From Sipunculus nudus (Eukaryota; Annelida; Sipuncula; Golfingiida; Sipunculidae): a stretch of DNA of 64,000 nucleotides. How positions within the stretch are numbered: position 1 is the first letter of the stretch; the number at the start of each line of letters is the position of its first letter. The stretch is taken from contig CM049306.1 in NCBI GenBank assembly GCA_026874595.1, positions 46,312,019 to 46,376,018 of the forward strand. Reading direction: 5' to 3'. The notes beneath the pieces are model-generated. The model had not been told where the DNA came from. It saw only the letters and a list, made by a program, of their open reading frames with translations, and did no database searches. Shown piece after piece: positions 13,501-26,200 of this stretch. Both the position numbers and the translations under genes were made by a program.

Positions 13501-16500
13501 TCCGTAAAATCGTTTATCCGTAATTAAAACTGGAGAACCGAAATTATGACCGTTAATCCGTAATTTTGAAAATCTTGAAATATAAAAATAATATTTATTC
13601 AATAAGAAGAACTGATAATGGCTCGTGTATTTACTCCCGGTCGGTCCCGACTAATTATGAATGCATCACCGGTTCGTTTCTGCAGGTGTGACAATGCCTA
13701 ATTACCCAAGTTGTACACACGCAGCTTGGGCTTGTACTCATTTGAGCAGTTATAGATGTGAAAACTACCACCGGCCGAGTCCCCTAATTAACCTTGTGTC
13801 CTGCAATGTCGAGTTGTTCACACCTGCTAAAGGATTTCAAGGGCTAGATGCCAGACACGCATGCTTCCAAGAGACGAAAGAGGATGCGCACGGCGTCTGA
13901 TGACAAGCTGGATGCGGCCGTATACACATGGTTTCTGCAGGAACGGTCCAAAGGCAGCCCCATCTCCGGTCCAATCCTGATGGAAAAGGCAGCGATGTAC
14001 AACAAGTCGATGCATGGCTCTGACAGTACATTTTTGGCGTCAAGTGGGTGGCTCAAGTGGTTCAAGGAACGTCACGGCTGCTTGGGATTCAGGGCGAGGC
14101 CTTGTCAGCGGACACCAGCCACATCGACGAATTCCGATCCCACGTGTGTGAATTGCAAGAACGGGAAGGTTTGAGAGACTGTCAAGTGTACAACGCCGAC
14201 GAGACAGGTCTCTACTGGAAGGTTTTGCCTGACAAAACCCTAGCTGATGCGTCCGAGAAATGTGCTCCTGGACATAAGGTGTCAAAAGAGCGGATTACTG
14301 CTCTGTTGTGCACCAACGCAACCGGTGAACACAAAGTGCGCCCCCTGGTGACCGGAAAGTCAACTAAACCAAGGTGTTTCAAGCACGTGTACATGGACTC
14401 CCTGCCTGTGGCGTATCGGGCTCAGAAAAACGCGTGGATGAGCCGTGAGCTCTTCACGGATTGGTTTCACCAGGAATTCACCCGTCCGTCTGTCAGTATG
14501 CCAGGGAGAGTCTGAAGCAGACGCCAGCACGCGCATTACTTCTTGTGGACAACTGCCCCGCCCATCCCATTGAAGATGAACTGCGGACTAGTGACGGGAA
14601 CATATGGTGTATCTTCCTGCCAAAGAACTGCACCAGCAAGATACAGCCCTGTGATGCTGGCATCATAGAATGTACAAAACGATATTATCGTAAACACTTG
14701 CTGTCATCCTTGCTTGCAGACTGCATCGACAACAGCTTGTCCGTCATAGAACGGATGCGCGGTTTCAACTTGCGTGATGCCATCAACCTGTTAGGTGATG
14801 CCTGGAATGACCTGAGACAGTCTACAATCCACAAGTGCTGGAAGAATTCCCTTTTTCTGGAGCTCAAATCTCCTGCTAGGGCTCAGCCCCCAGCTGATGC
14901 GGATGAGGTGGAATCACCGACAGACATTCAGGTCAGCTCAGTTGCCAAGGCGGGGACTCGGACTACAGTGAACTGATAGTTGCTGACTGGCTCCACTGTG
15001 ATGGTGATCTACCAACTGCTGCAATGCTGACAGACGAGGAGATTGTGCAGTCAGTCACTCAAGAAGCTGCTCCCAAGACATCTGATAATGAGGAAGACAC
15101 ATCAGCCCCCGTGAAGCCCCCACCCACAGCTTCAGAGGCATTTGTTCATGTCGAAGGTGTTCTATCGTGGTTAGAGAGCCTACCGAAGGCGGACCCGCTT
15201 CACTTGAGTTTGCTACGCTACATCAGAAATCAGGCAGGCAGTTATCGTTCCAGGCAGTCTGATATCCGCAGTTATTTTAACTGATTTTATGATGTGACTT
15301 TCTCGATGCATGTGATCCGCCGAACCCCAAGTTCATCAGTTTTCATGTGATATTTGTGTGATATTTCCGCACTATTGTTGTAAATAAACTGTGCATTCAT
15401 ATAAAATTTTTTTTTATATTTTGTCAATTTCTACATCGCAGCAAGTAATAAATGAGTCTCACAAGCACATTTAGTTTAACTGTCTGCACATAGGGGGGCT
15501 GCACCGAGGGCGGTAAATCTATCATGGCGGATATCCACACGTTCAGCGAAAGATTAACTGGTACATGTACTTTACTGACAAAAAATCTTAATAAAGTAAT
15601 TAAAGATATTATAATAGCTTGATTGAAATTTTGATTTGATAGTAAAAAGGTATTTATAACACATTATTCCGTTCTGTTCACGTTTTTTATAACTCTGAAA
15701 GCTAACCGAAGTCTGTGACACCGTACCACCATTTAGTAGTAATACCGGGATGACAACATCGATGAAAAGATTTTATTTTACAGATGTTCGTTCATCCGAA
15801 CGTTCGTTTATCCGAACAAAACCCGTGTCCCCTGAGATGTTCAGATGAACGGCGCTCCACTGTACAATAATGTTAAGATCACTGGCCATTTACAGCAATA
15901 TTCATGCAATAGGATGGATGCTCTTTGTAGTGCAGTTGTTTATGACCTAACATGACAACCTACAATCCAACATGAATGCCTACTAAGTCATGTATCCATT
16001 GCTACAGCATAAGGTTAGGTAAACATAATAGCATGTGGCAATGTTATGTGCATAGAGGATTTCATCCAGAACAGAGACTGGGCCCTGGGCTGGTGCAAAG
16101 TGTGACATAAAAGGCAAATATAGAAATGACTTAAATCTAGCAATGCTTGTTGTTTTTATTCTTACCTGAAAATTGGTAGCTGACAGTGTAAGAAATACTA
16201 AGCTTTTGGTGAGATCAAGAATTTTTTTAGTCACAGGGGATTTTCTTGTGTGTGACATCACTGTCGAGTTGACAGTGGTCATAGTTGTGCCAATAGTTTC
16301 TGAACAAATCACACAGCCCCATGTTTTTGTGGAAAAACAAATAGAAATTTTTTTTTCATAAAGGAAACTGGTTCAGTTTATGCACAATCTATATAAATAT
16401 TTTTAATGGCAATTGTGTTATTCAATAATATAACAAGGTTTGGAATATGTTTGCTTGACCTGAAAACATAAATTTAGGACACATCATAGGGTTAATATAA

Positions 16501-19500
16501 TGGAAGTCTGACCTATAGGTCCCCGTTTAGATCCTTGCCAATACCCAGAAGGAAAATGGTGGAATCTAGATAAAATCTCAGAAATTTCCTATAATATTTA
16601 AAATTTTGGTTAATTATTCAGGATTTACCGATTATAGGGCCCCATGCATGCAAAATCTGAAATGACAACAGCATTTCACTCAAGTAACAACCGGACATTT
16701 CTTGGCATGGCAGGTGCCATAGTATCCCAAGACAATCTCCCCCCCCTTCAAGAATACGCAAGCCACCATAGTATCTTTCATCTATCAACAAGAGAAACAA
16801 TATTTTTCACCAAATATGGTAATATTCAAGGTCAAGGTCACTCATAGAAAAGGTCATGACCACAATTTAAATATACTATATATATATATGCATAATATGA
16901 AAGAAATCTGTCCATTAGTTTTTGACTCATAATGCTTTAAAATATCCACAATTCAGTAAGTTTTTAGTGTATGAAGTGTTGTACTGGTGGTCTTACTTTC
17001 TCTCAGGAGGAAGCCATGTGCTGTCCCTGCAGTGGGTTGATCGGAACTTATCAATGCCGCTACACAGAATGTTGACGGCGAAGTGCTTCACATAACCCTC
17101 GAGAATAGTCACCACACTGGGGTCTGCTGGCAGCTTCACCTGTGATGTAATACAAATTCATGATATTTTACCTGGTATTACTTACCTGACAATAAATGCA
17201 TAGCTACAAGTACCAAAACTTTAGCTTGGTGTTGATTTCTATCTCAGTATCATACTGTAACTGTATGTAACTGTACACAAAAAAGCATTTTTTTCTAGCC
17301 CTGTGAGTAAAGCTTGACTTGTGCGTCACAGGTTACGGGTTTGAATCTACATTCTGCCCTGTTACTATTTTCACCAGTTAGAGATATAATCCGTCTTCAA
17401 ATCAGCCGATTCAGCAGAGACTGCGGGGACTTCTCACCAACTGAGTCCATTAACAAAATGTCATGTCATTACATGCTGAATGTAAAAAGGACATAATTGA
17501 TATGAAAAATATTGTTCTTGTGCTACGAGTAATTATATGTAATATTTCTATGCCCTTCTTAAATCCCTGACTGAATTCTTTTAAGCATTCAAAAGCACTG
17601 ATGAGAAGCTATCGTTTGGACAAACTAATGCCAAGATGATGCAAGTCAGAACTCAAAGACACACTGTTTATGTGTAAGAGATTAAAACAGTGTGTGCACA
17701 ATTTTGCTAGTAATCTGATTAAAACAGCTTTTCAATTATCTTTTTCTTATTATGAACAAGAGTAAAAGTGGAAGACTGTTCAAAAACTAATTAAAGTCAT
17801 TATAATGGATTACTGCATATTTGGCATTGACAGGCATTCAAACAAAGGAAAAAGTTTAAAGGGGCCTTATCACCTATAAAGCATGTTGAATTAACATGAA
17901 AATAGTTTTTTTTTCCCTTTAAATAAATTTGTTCATGCCAAAATATTGCCTTGAAACCATTTGCTTACTTCTGTAAACAAGTTTTACAAACACTGGACCA
18001 GGAACGATCACAGGGTCAAAATAAACACAGCACGCATCGCCCGGGCCACATTTGTCAATCAGGAGATGCCCTGACTGACTTAGCCAACAAAATTGTAATA
18101 CATGATCCCACTGTGCTGGGACTGGTTTCCCTGGGAAACTTTTGTATATAGCAAAGCTGAAATGATAGTGTGAAAGATTAAGCATAATATAGCTCCTGGT
18201 TATGTCTCTTTAACAAGTGCTAATATAATGAAGAGTTTCTCTGGAGGAATGGGTTTAATTCAACTTTTACAATACCCAACTGGTATATACATTACATTTA
18301 TTGCCTTTGCACTATGATCACCATATTTTAGGTGCCAGCCTACCACTGGGTTATTGTGAACATACTTATGAAGCAAAACATGGCTATCCCACTAATACCA
18401 AAATTTTGGTGATGTTGAAATGGGCAGGGATTTGAGGTACTTGTTACACAGTGTCAGTCAAGATGTGTTGTGCCTCTTACCAGTTTCTTATTAGGAATGC
18501 AGTGGTGGTCATCCACTAATCGATGCTTCAACTTCTCTGGGATGTCAACTTCCACCACCTTCATACTATCATTCTAAAAATAATTTTTACAGCAATATTC
18601 ATACTTTTTACTTTAGATCAAAATTTAAAACAACATCATACTTGTAGTCTAACATAAAATTTCAAATCACTTTCATATATCTGATTCTAAACAGAAGCAC
18701 ATGCAACTGTTTTACATACATTCTAAACACATAAAATTAAAAAAAAAGGCTTTATGAATTCATTCTTTTCAGTTATTATTAAAAAAGCCTACATACATTC
18801 AATCTGAATAGATTAACAGCAGAGAGGCAATAATGTCTTATGAACAGTCTTTGGATATTATATTTTACCATATCAACAGTAAGGTATTAAATTTTTGACA
18901 TTTTTTTATAGTCCATTTCACCACCTGCTGTCCACCTGGTTTTTGTAGATGATTTGCTTATAAGTTTATATTTTTCAATATTTTCCAAGAAAACAGTATA
19001 TGGAAGTGACAACCTAATATGGCAATTAAGAATTTTACTGTAAATCCCCCCGTTTATGTTTCACAACATTTTAGTCTCTTTATCATGATCTGGCAGATGT
19101 TATGTGTCCCTCCATAAGCAGCCATCTTTGTTTTAGCTGGTCATATTTTTTAGAGTGTTTACATGAGATCATCCAATCAGCAGCTTTCAGTTGAGGTTGT
19201 TTTTGCATGTGACCAGTGACCTTGACTGCCATAAGTGGGTCTGATATGTTGTAAAATGTAGACTGATTTCTCATATATTCAGAAAATTCTGTTTCTCAAA
19301 TAAGGCGTAAGTTAGGTATTTAGTTACCTTGTTGAAAATTAGGTTCTTTAATCCTCTGCTCTACACTTTAATTGTTTCCCTTGAAATGTAAATAATAAAA
19401 ATTTTCATAGCAAAAAACAGGTGGACATGAGGGGATGAAACGAACTATAGTATAAATGAAAAAGCTACAAGGTCAAAAGCACACTGAATGTCTAGATCTT

Positions 19501-20248
19501 TGGATGCCACAATTAAGGTCATACTTACAATGAATCCTTGGACTATCTGCTCCTTTTCTTCCTGGTGGCCATTCATGGCATTATTCTGAAGTTCAAAAGT
19601 AGCGTGTTCAATTAGCATCTGCATGATTACAACACTTGTCATTATTGAACATAAAATTCTTTAAAAAATAAAGAAAATTTTTTATATTATTTAATGGATA
19701 TGGAACCGAGTTACAATGTAATAGAATATTTGCAACATAAATTTTTGTGAACTGATAACAGCAAATTTTTTTAAAGCAGAATTTGTACTTTTTGTTTTTC
19801 CACACAAGGATTGCACTTAAAAAATACATAGTTAATTTAAACTCAGTTTATGATTAATTTACTTTTGCTTTCCTTTCCATTTTCACATATATTTTCCCTC
19901 TCATAATATGGGTCATATGTTTTTCACATAAATTTTTTTCATCATATGGTTTATTTTACCTCAGTTTCTGATTAATTTTCTTTGCTTTCTTTTTCATTTT
20001 ATTTCACCTCAGCTTCAGATTTGTCTTTCCTCTCATAATATAAGTCATGTGTTTCACATATTTTCTTTGTTTTCCATGATATGGTTTATTTTACCTCAGT
20101 TTCTGATTCATTTTCTTTGTTTTCTCTTTCTTCACTGTCTTTTTGGTGATGAGATCTTAGCTCCTTCATGCCTCTTCCTCGTACATTAACAACATCATCA
20201 TTGTCACTTGCTGATTTATTACTGCCCACATCATCTGAATCATCCATG

Positions 20249-20284
<36 letters not shown>

Positions 20285-23200
20285 CTGCTGTCATCATCAT
20301 CTGATGAGCTCTCAAAGTGGATCTTCCTCTTGAAATGATTGCTGAGTACACAGCGTATCTTTCTGTTTCGAGACTTGTTATTTCTTCTGCAACATGGTCA
20401 GAAAATTTTATATACAGTGGAACCTCTATATTATGGATATTTAGCCATTATTTGTCTATATAATGCACTACATAAGCATATATCTCATAGGACTGCCTCA
20501 AGTATCAGAAACACAGAGGTGCCTATAACAGAGGGCTTATTTGAGATCCTACTAACAAAATAAAACAAAGTTTTGTTTTATCTTTATTAGCAGCTGTTAT
20601 ATCCTTATTGTGCATATTTATGTCTTTCATAACACCTATTTCTATACAATTCTTCGACTTAAAGACTATGACTGCTACTTACATGTTTCTGGCTGCTTCA
20701 GCCAACTTTGTCATTAATCCCCTGTTTGCTGGAGTGTTCTTCAAAACAAAACTTTCTGGCACAACTCTGTCCCAGCTGAGGATACAAAAAAGTCACCTGG
20801 TATTTATAATGTTTAAATAGGCTGGAATTAATATTTTTTCTCTTATTTGATGTATTAAATGTAGGTGGGAGGCCAGTCCTAATTTCTAGTCATAATTCTG
20901 GATAAGGCAGGTGGATAGTTTCATTAACTCCCCTTATAATATGGCATGAATCTGGGCACCTTTGCAAATGTCAAAATTTAAGAAAAAATACCGAAATTCT
21001 CCCACCAGATCTCAGAACTGGCATCTGATCCATCAAAAGAGTTTGATGCACAAGCATATTAATTATGATCATTCATCCTTATCTTGAGTGGTTCAACAAT
21101 GTTGACTGTAACAAACTATCACGTGAAGTCATTAGACGCAAGTGGCTGGAAAAGTTTCTTTAACTTCTATGTCTTATTTTCAGTAACAGCTCTTCAATAA
21201 TTTTCATTTACACCCCTTAGTCACTGATCAATGCTAACTCATTTATTCATACACAGCTTGGACAAGTTAAATATATGGAATAAGAGGTCACAGGTCATAT
21301 TCCACTATTCCCTTGTTCCAATTCCAATGCCCTATCATGAAATTAAGTCTGTTTTACTATAGCCATTTGCGGAACTGCAACCAGGTTAGAAAATGTCTAC
21401 TACACTTCTACCTGACCTATTTTTGTTATTTTATTTATACACTGAAAGAAAACCAGTGTTCTTGGTTTGTGGGTGGACATATTTCAGACTGTCTGATAAC
21501 ATGACTAAATGTCATGATAGGTCAATAGTACATGCACTAAGTGGGAGTGGAATAAAACCTGTTATTAATAAGAGTTGTCTTGATTTTCTGTCTGTTCAAA
21601 TGTAGTAACACCAAAATATGTGATAATTAATACAGATTTTCACATTAAGATTACCTGCTGTTCCAGCCCTGGAAGTGAATATGATATTCCAGCTTCTTCC
21701 TTCCTCTGGTGTCTCTTCCATGCTGACTCTCCAGCACCTTAAAAAAATCCCCTAATTAGGTATTATCAACTATAGATTAGATATGCCTACCAAAGGCCTA
21801 CTCTCTGAAATCATGGCCAAATGCTCCCTGATGCTGTGTTTACAAAGCCCACCATCCTGTATTTTATCAGATCTTGGTCAAGAATGTATGAATATTACTC
21901 CTAAAGGTACCCCTAGACATTTGCAATAATCTGTGTATTTTATTTACCCTAGCTCTTACATTCACTACATTGGTGGCAAATTTTATTCATTAACATAAAC
22001 TAAATATGGTACAATGTGAAAGAGTACCCCCTATTAAATATTCATTTTAAGCTCAACTTGATGTCTTCTAGCTTGGCAGACATGTACTTCAGCAATAAAT
22101 ATCCAATAAGTAATACAGGTAAAACACTGCAAGATAGACATAAAAGCATATATTTTTTTCATGACTTAAAAAATACTGCCAGGCACATGGTGTGACCACT
22201 TCCCTGAATTATGGTATTGTGAAGAGAAAATATATTAATGCCAGTATACTAAGGGTATAATATTTGATGAAGTTCAACACCAATTGTTGCTGATTTGAGA
22301 AAGATTATTCCACATAACACAGATTTTGTGTTACAATCATGTTCCTCTAAATTTGAACAGCAAGGAAATGGTATACCAGCAGTTACCCAAAGGATTTTTT
22401 CATTACTTGCATTTTATGAGAAGCTAGTATTGAATAGAACATAACCAATAATAATCATAAAATTGTAAACAATGTAGATAAACGGAATCAGAGGCAAATA
22501 TAAAAATACATGAACATAAAAGAAGTCATAAATATAAAAATACATTTACAAAAACAAAATAACTCAATCACAAATATGTAATGTCTGAATGTGATGTTTA
22601 AATATTTACTAAAGGTGTAATGAAATACTAAGTAAAATGGGTCTGTGAGGTTTGTGTGTTAAGGCCTGTCACTGTTTATGTTTAATAATTGTCTAATTAT
22701 CATGCAAGACATTTATTTTTGCATGATTTTTACCCAACAAAATCCATCAGCAGATACTCTTCTGCTTAAATACTCAACAAAGTATCATGGCAGTTTATAA
22801 AATTACATAATTTCTCTTGGGGCCGGGTTGTACACAATGCCACTGTGGAGTTACTCTTGTCAAATAATAGGTCAAATTTTACTTCCATTTTGTTCCCTCT
22901 CCATCGACCTCATCCACCAAGTCATATGACATAAAGACTGTTTTATTGTAGCCATGTATACGTTTCCAGAAAAAAAGCATACAAACCAAGCTATGAGTAC
23001 ACAGCGCCGAGGTTGTTACATATCGTTTTGAGTGACAGCTTGCCAGCCAAGCAACCTGCGTACATAGACCACAGGCCCAAAAAACCCTGCTAGCATGGCA
23101 CCTTATGAACACACCCAGCAGGGTATCTGTCCAATCTTTCTGAGCCTGTTGTTCAAATTGTTTTGACAGAAAGATATCCTGTCCAGTAACCCATGTTCAC

Positions 23201-26200
23201 AGGACTCTATTCCATCTGGGTGTTAGAATTCTCTTTGTGAGCATGTGGTCCATAAATGCGGGATATCGGGCAGGTTAAGCTGTCAGTCAAATCATAGCGA
23301 GTATAGAATCCAGTCTACATGGACAGGGTTATGGGTGTATACGGACGGATGTAATGATGTTTAGGATACATATAATGGAGAAGTAAGAGGCATGTCGATG
23401 TCAAATCATTAGGCACATGTCATGGTTTATGTTGATTCCTACTAATATGAGACGGTCCAGTCCGTTTAGACCCATATTGGAAATGAAGACCAGATTCTAT
23501 ACTCAGCCGTCAAATCAAATCAACAGTACCCGAAGTGCTACTGGCCTATCCTGGCAGCTGCCAGGATAGGTCAGTGCCAGGATAGGCCAGTACTGGAGCC
23601 AGAGGTTACCCTAAGTGGTGTGCTTGATCAAGGATAGGCCAGTACTGGAACAACGTGAGATGTAAGAACATTTTTCACACCAGACGCATGGGTTGCATTG
23701 GAACATTTGTTACATGTAAGGGAAAGACAAGCAAGCTGGAGTTGCACAGAATGTTCCCAGACAATTGACCACACTACTGTCTCAATTTGTTGTGACTGCT
23801 GTTTAGAGTGGCTTCATATGTCTTGTGCAGGGTATACAAGCAAACCAAAAAGCTCTACATGGTTTTCTAATAAGTGTAAATAAAATGACAATTCAAACCT
23901 TTGATAAAGAGGCATCCCACTGAGTTGACCCCAGATAAATAAAACAAGGGACCCATGGGTCACGGCGCTCAGCTGTTATATATGATTAAAAAATATGATT
24001 TGGAAATGAGGCACATGCTGGTTTTGTGTGGTAATAAATATAAGCTGTATTATGAGTTGTTGTTGTTTAGCTTATGTATGATTTTGATAGTATCTTTGGT
24101 GACAGGGAAGAGGATTGATTTCATTTATTTTATTAACAAATGGAGTGCTATTGTCACACAGATTCTTACTTGGCCATATAATTTATAAGCAGCACATATT
24201 ATATAAGAGTTTCACTATTTATTAAAATTCAATAAAAATATTGTGCAAAATATAATTTTTATTAAAAATTTTTCAAAATAAAATATAACTGAGATGATTA
24301 TTAAAATAATATTATAGAATATATTCATGAATGCATTCATGAATACATTTTGAAAGTATTTGAACTGGTATTCAAATAATTTCATTTTTACCTGAATTCC
24401 CATTCTTTATGCAAGAAATTTTAAATGGAGTACATATTTCTTATTCATATTCAAAAACATTTGCAAAGTATTCGCACCGTGTCTGGTATTTATTCACTTT
24501 TAGCCAAACAATGATGCTGAGAATCCAGAATATACAAAATTCACAAATTTAAATTATGATCATAAGTACCTGGTTTTATGGCTTTTATTTATATTAAAAA
24601 AAAATAAATGTATAATATTCACTTTGGACTACCTTCACATCAATCTACACACTAGACACAGTAGGAATCCAGATTAATATTATCAACTGCATCTTTGTCT
24701 ATCATTAATTTCCTTCATATGATCCCTTATGATTAGTAATGAATAATATGATTTATTTTTTTTTTCATAATTAGAATTGAACTGAAAAACACCATAAGTG
24801 ACTGCATTGTGTTGTTTGGATTAGTGACATTCTATCCAGCCATACAAGATTCTTACATCATCAGTAACTGCAAGTTAATTTCCTGTTACTAATCAACTAA
24901 CAAATTCCTTTTCTATTAATTTTTCTTTACTTTGTTATTAAGAACTAATAAAAATTTAATAATCTATTGTTTATTTGTATGTTTTTGGTCAAAACAACTA
25001 CTAGATGAGTTGGGTCGGACACCTGGATCAACTGTGGTCGGCCATAAGCTGCCTGGCTGCCCCAGTGTATGCCTCTCCTCAGGCATGCATAATTTGCTGA
25101 AAGGTCAACAAGGTCAACATACAGGTGACTGAAGAGGGGCTGGGGAGAGCCTGGGTCTGACATGGTCTCATAAAAACATTAATAAAAGCTACAATGTTTG
25201 GCCAATTTCTTTCAGCTTTCTAAACTAAAAAGCTGAAATCATATGTGTGCATGATATGAAAATTATATCAACAGGGCTCACAAGAATCAAACATGCTATG
25301 GTCAAAGTTGGGCAAAATTTAAGGTACTAATTTTATATTTATACTAATAACTTATAAAATTTGAAAAATTCAGAACAAATTTTGGGTATTCAATTGAATC
25401 TTGATTAAATAATGTTACATCCCTGACTAAAAATCTTTAGCTTCAGCAATCCTCTTGTTAAGGGAGTAAATATATTTCTAGATTTTTTTACAAAGTGCAT
25501 TATGTTTGGGCCCATAACTTAAAACAATTACCCAATACTTACATCATTTCTGGCATGTGCATAGCGAATGTATAGAAACATTTGTATATTATATATGATC
25601 AAAGTCAGATCAGTGGTTTTGATATTAGGCAGTCTTGAAGTGTAACAATGGGTTTTAAATTGAAAAATGAAGTTTTTCATTAAAATCTCAGAGGAATTCA
25701 GTCCTAGTGACAAAATTCTTGGCATGGTAGGGGATTTTGGAGACATCTAACAGTATGCCAAATTTTAGGAACTGAGAGCTGAAGCTGGGGAGCTGAACTC
25801 TAGCAAACTGCATAACACTAGCTTGATGTAAACAATATGTGAAAAGGTGCTTGAAAACTTGAATTAAATCTACAGTTTTTGATCAACTGGTTTCAAATTT
25901 TTGGTGTTAACAAATGAAATGCTAACAATAACATGCTGTGAAAATTAAATCCACAGCAGTTACAGGAAAAAAACGTGCCATGGTCAAAGTTGGGCAAAAT
26001 TTAAGTTACCAATTTTTTTATTTTTGCTAATATTTTAAAAAATTTAAAAGATTTTGATCTAATTTTGGGTACACAATTTAATTTTGATTAATTAAAGTTA
26101 TATTACTGGAAAAAAGTCCTTAGCTTTAACAAGTTCTTTGTAAAGTGATCAAATTTCTTTCCTGATTTTTTACAAAATGCATTATATTTTGGCCAATAAT

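Larger units (their letters stand above)
13469..15862 (+). mobile_element. pogo/Tigger-type DNA transposon, nearly complete
   Basis: 2394-bp element inserted in the msl3 intron between exons 7 and 8, in the orientation opposite to the gene. It is flanked by TA target duplications (13467-13468 and 15863-15864). Terminal inverted repeats start CAGTGGAGCGCCGTTCATC at both ends, with one mismatch in the first 24 bases (CCGA versus CTGA). Subterminal copies of the TTTATCCG motif occur at each end. The interior codes for a transposase of the CENP-B-like/pogo group. CAGT ends, TA duplication and a DDD transposase all agree with Tc1-mariner-superfamily pogo elements. Confidence 0.95.

Noticed and set aside
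14040-14394. Minus-strand ORFs within the Tigger element
   Set aside because: They are shadows of the transposase frames and lack any domain.
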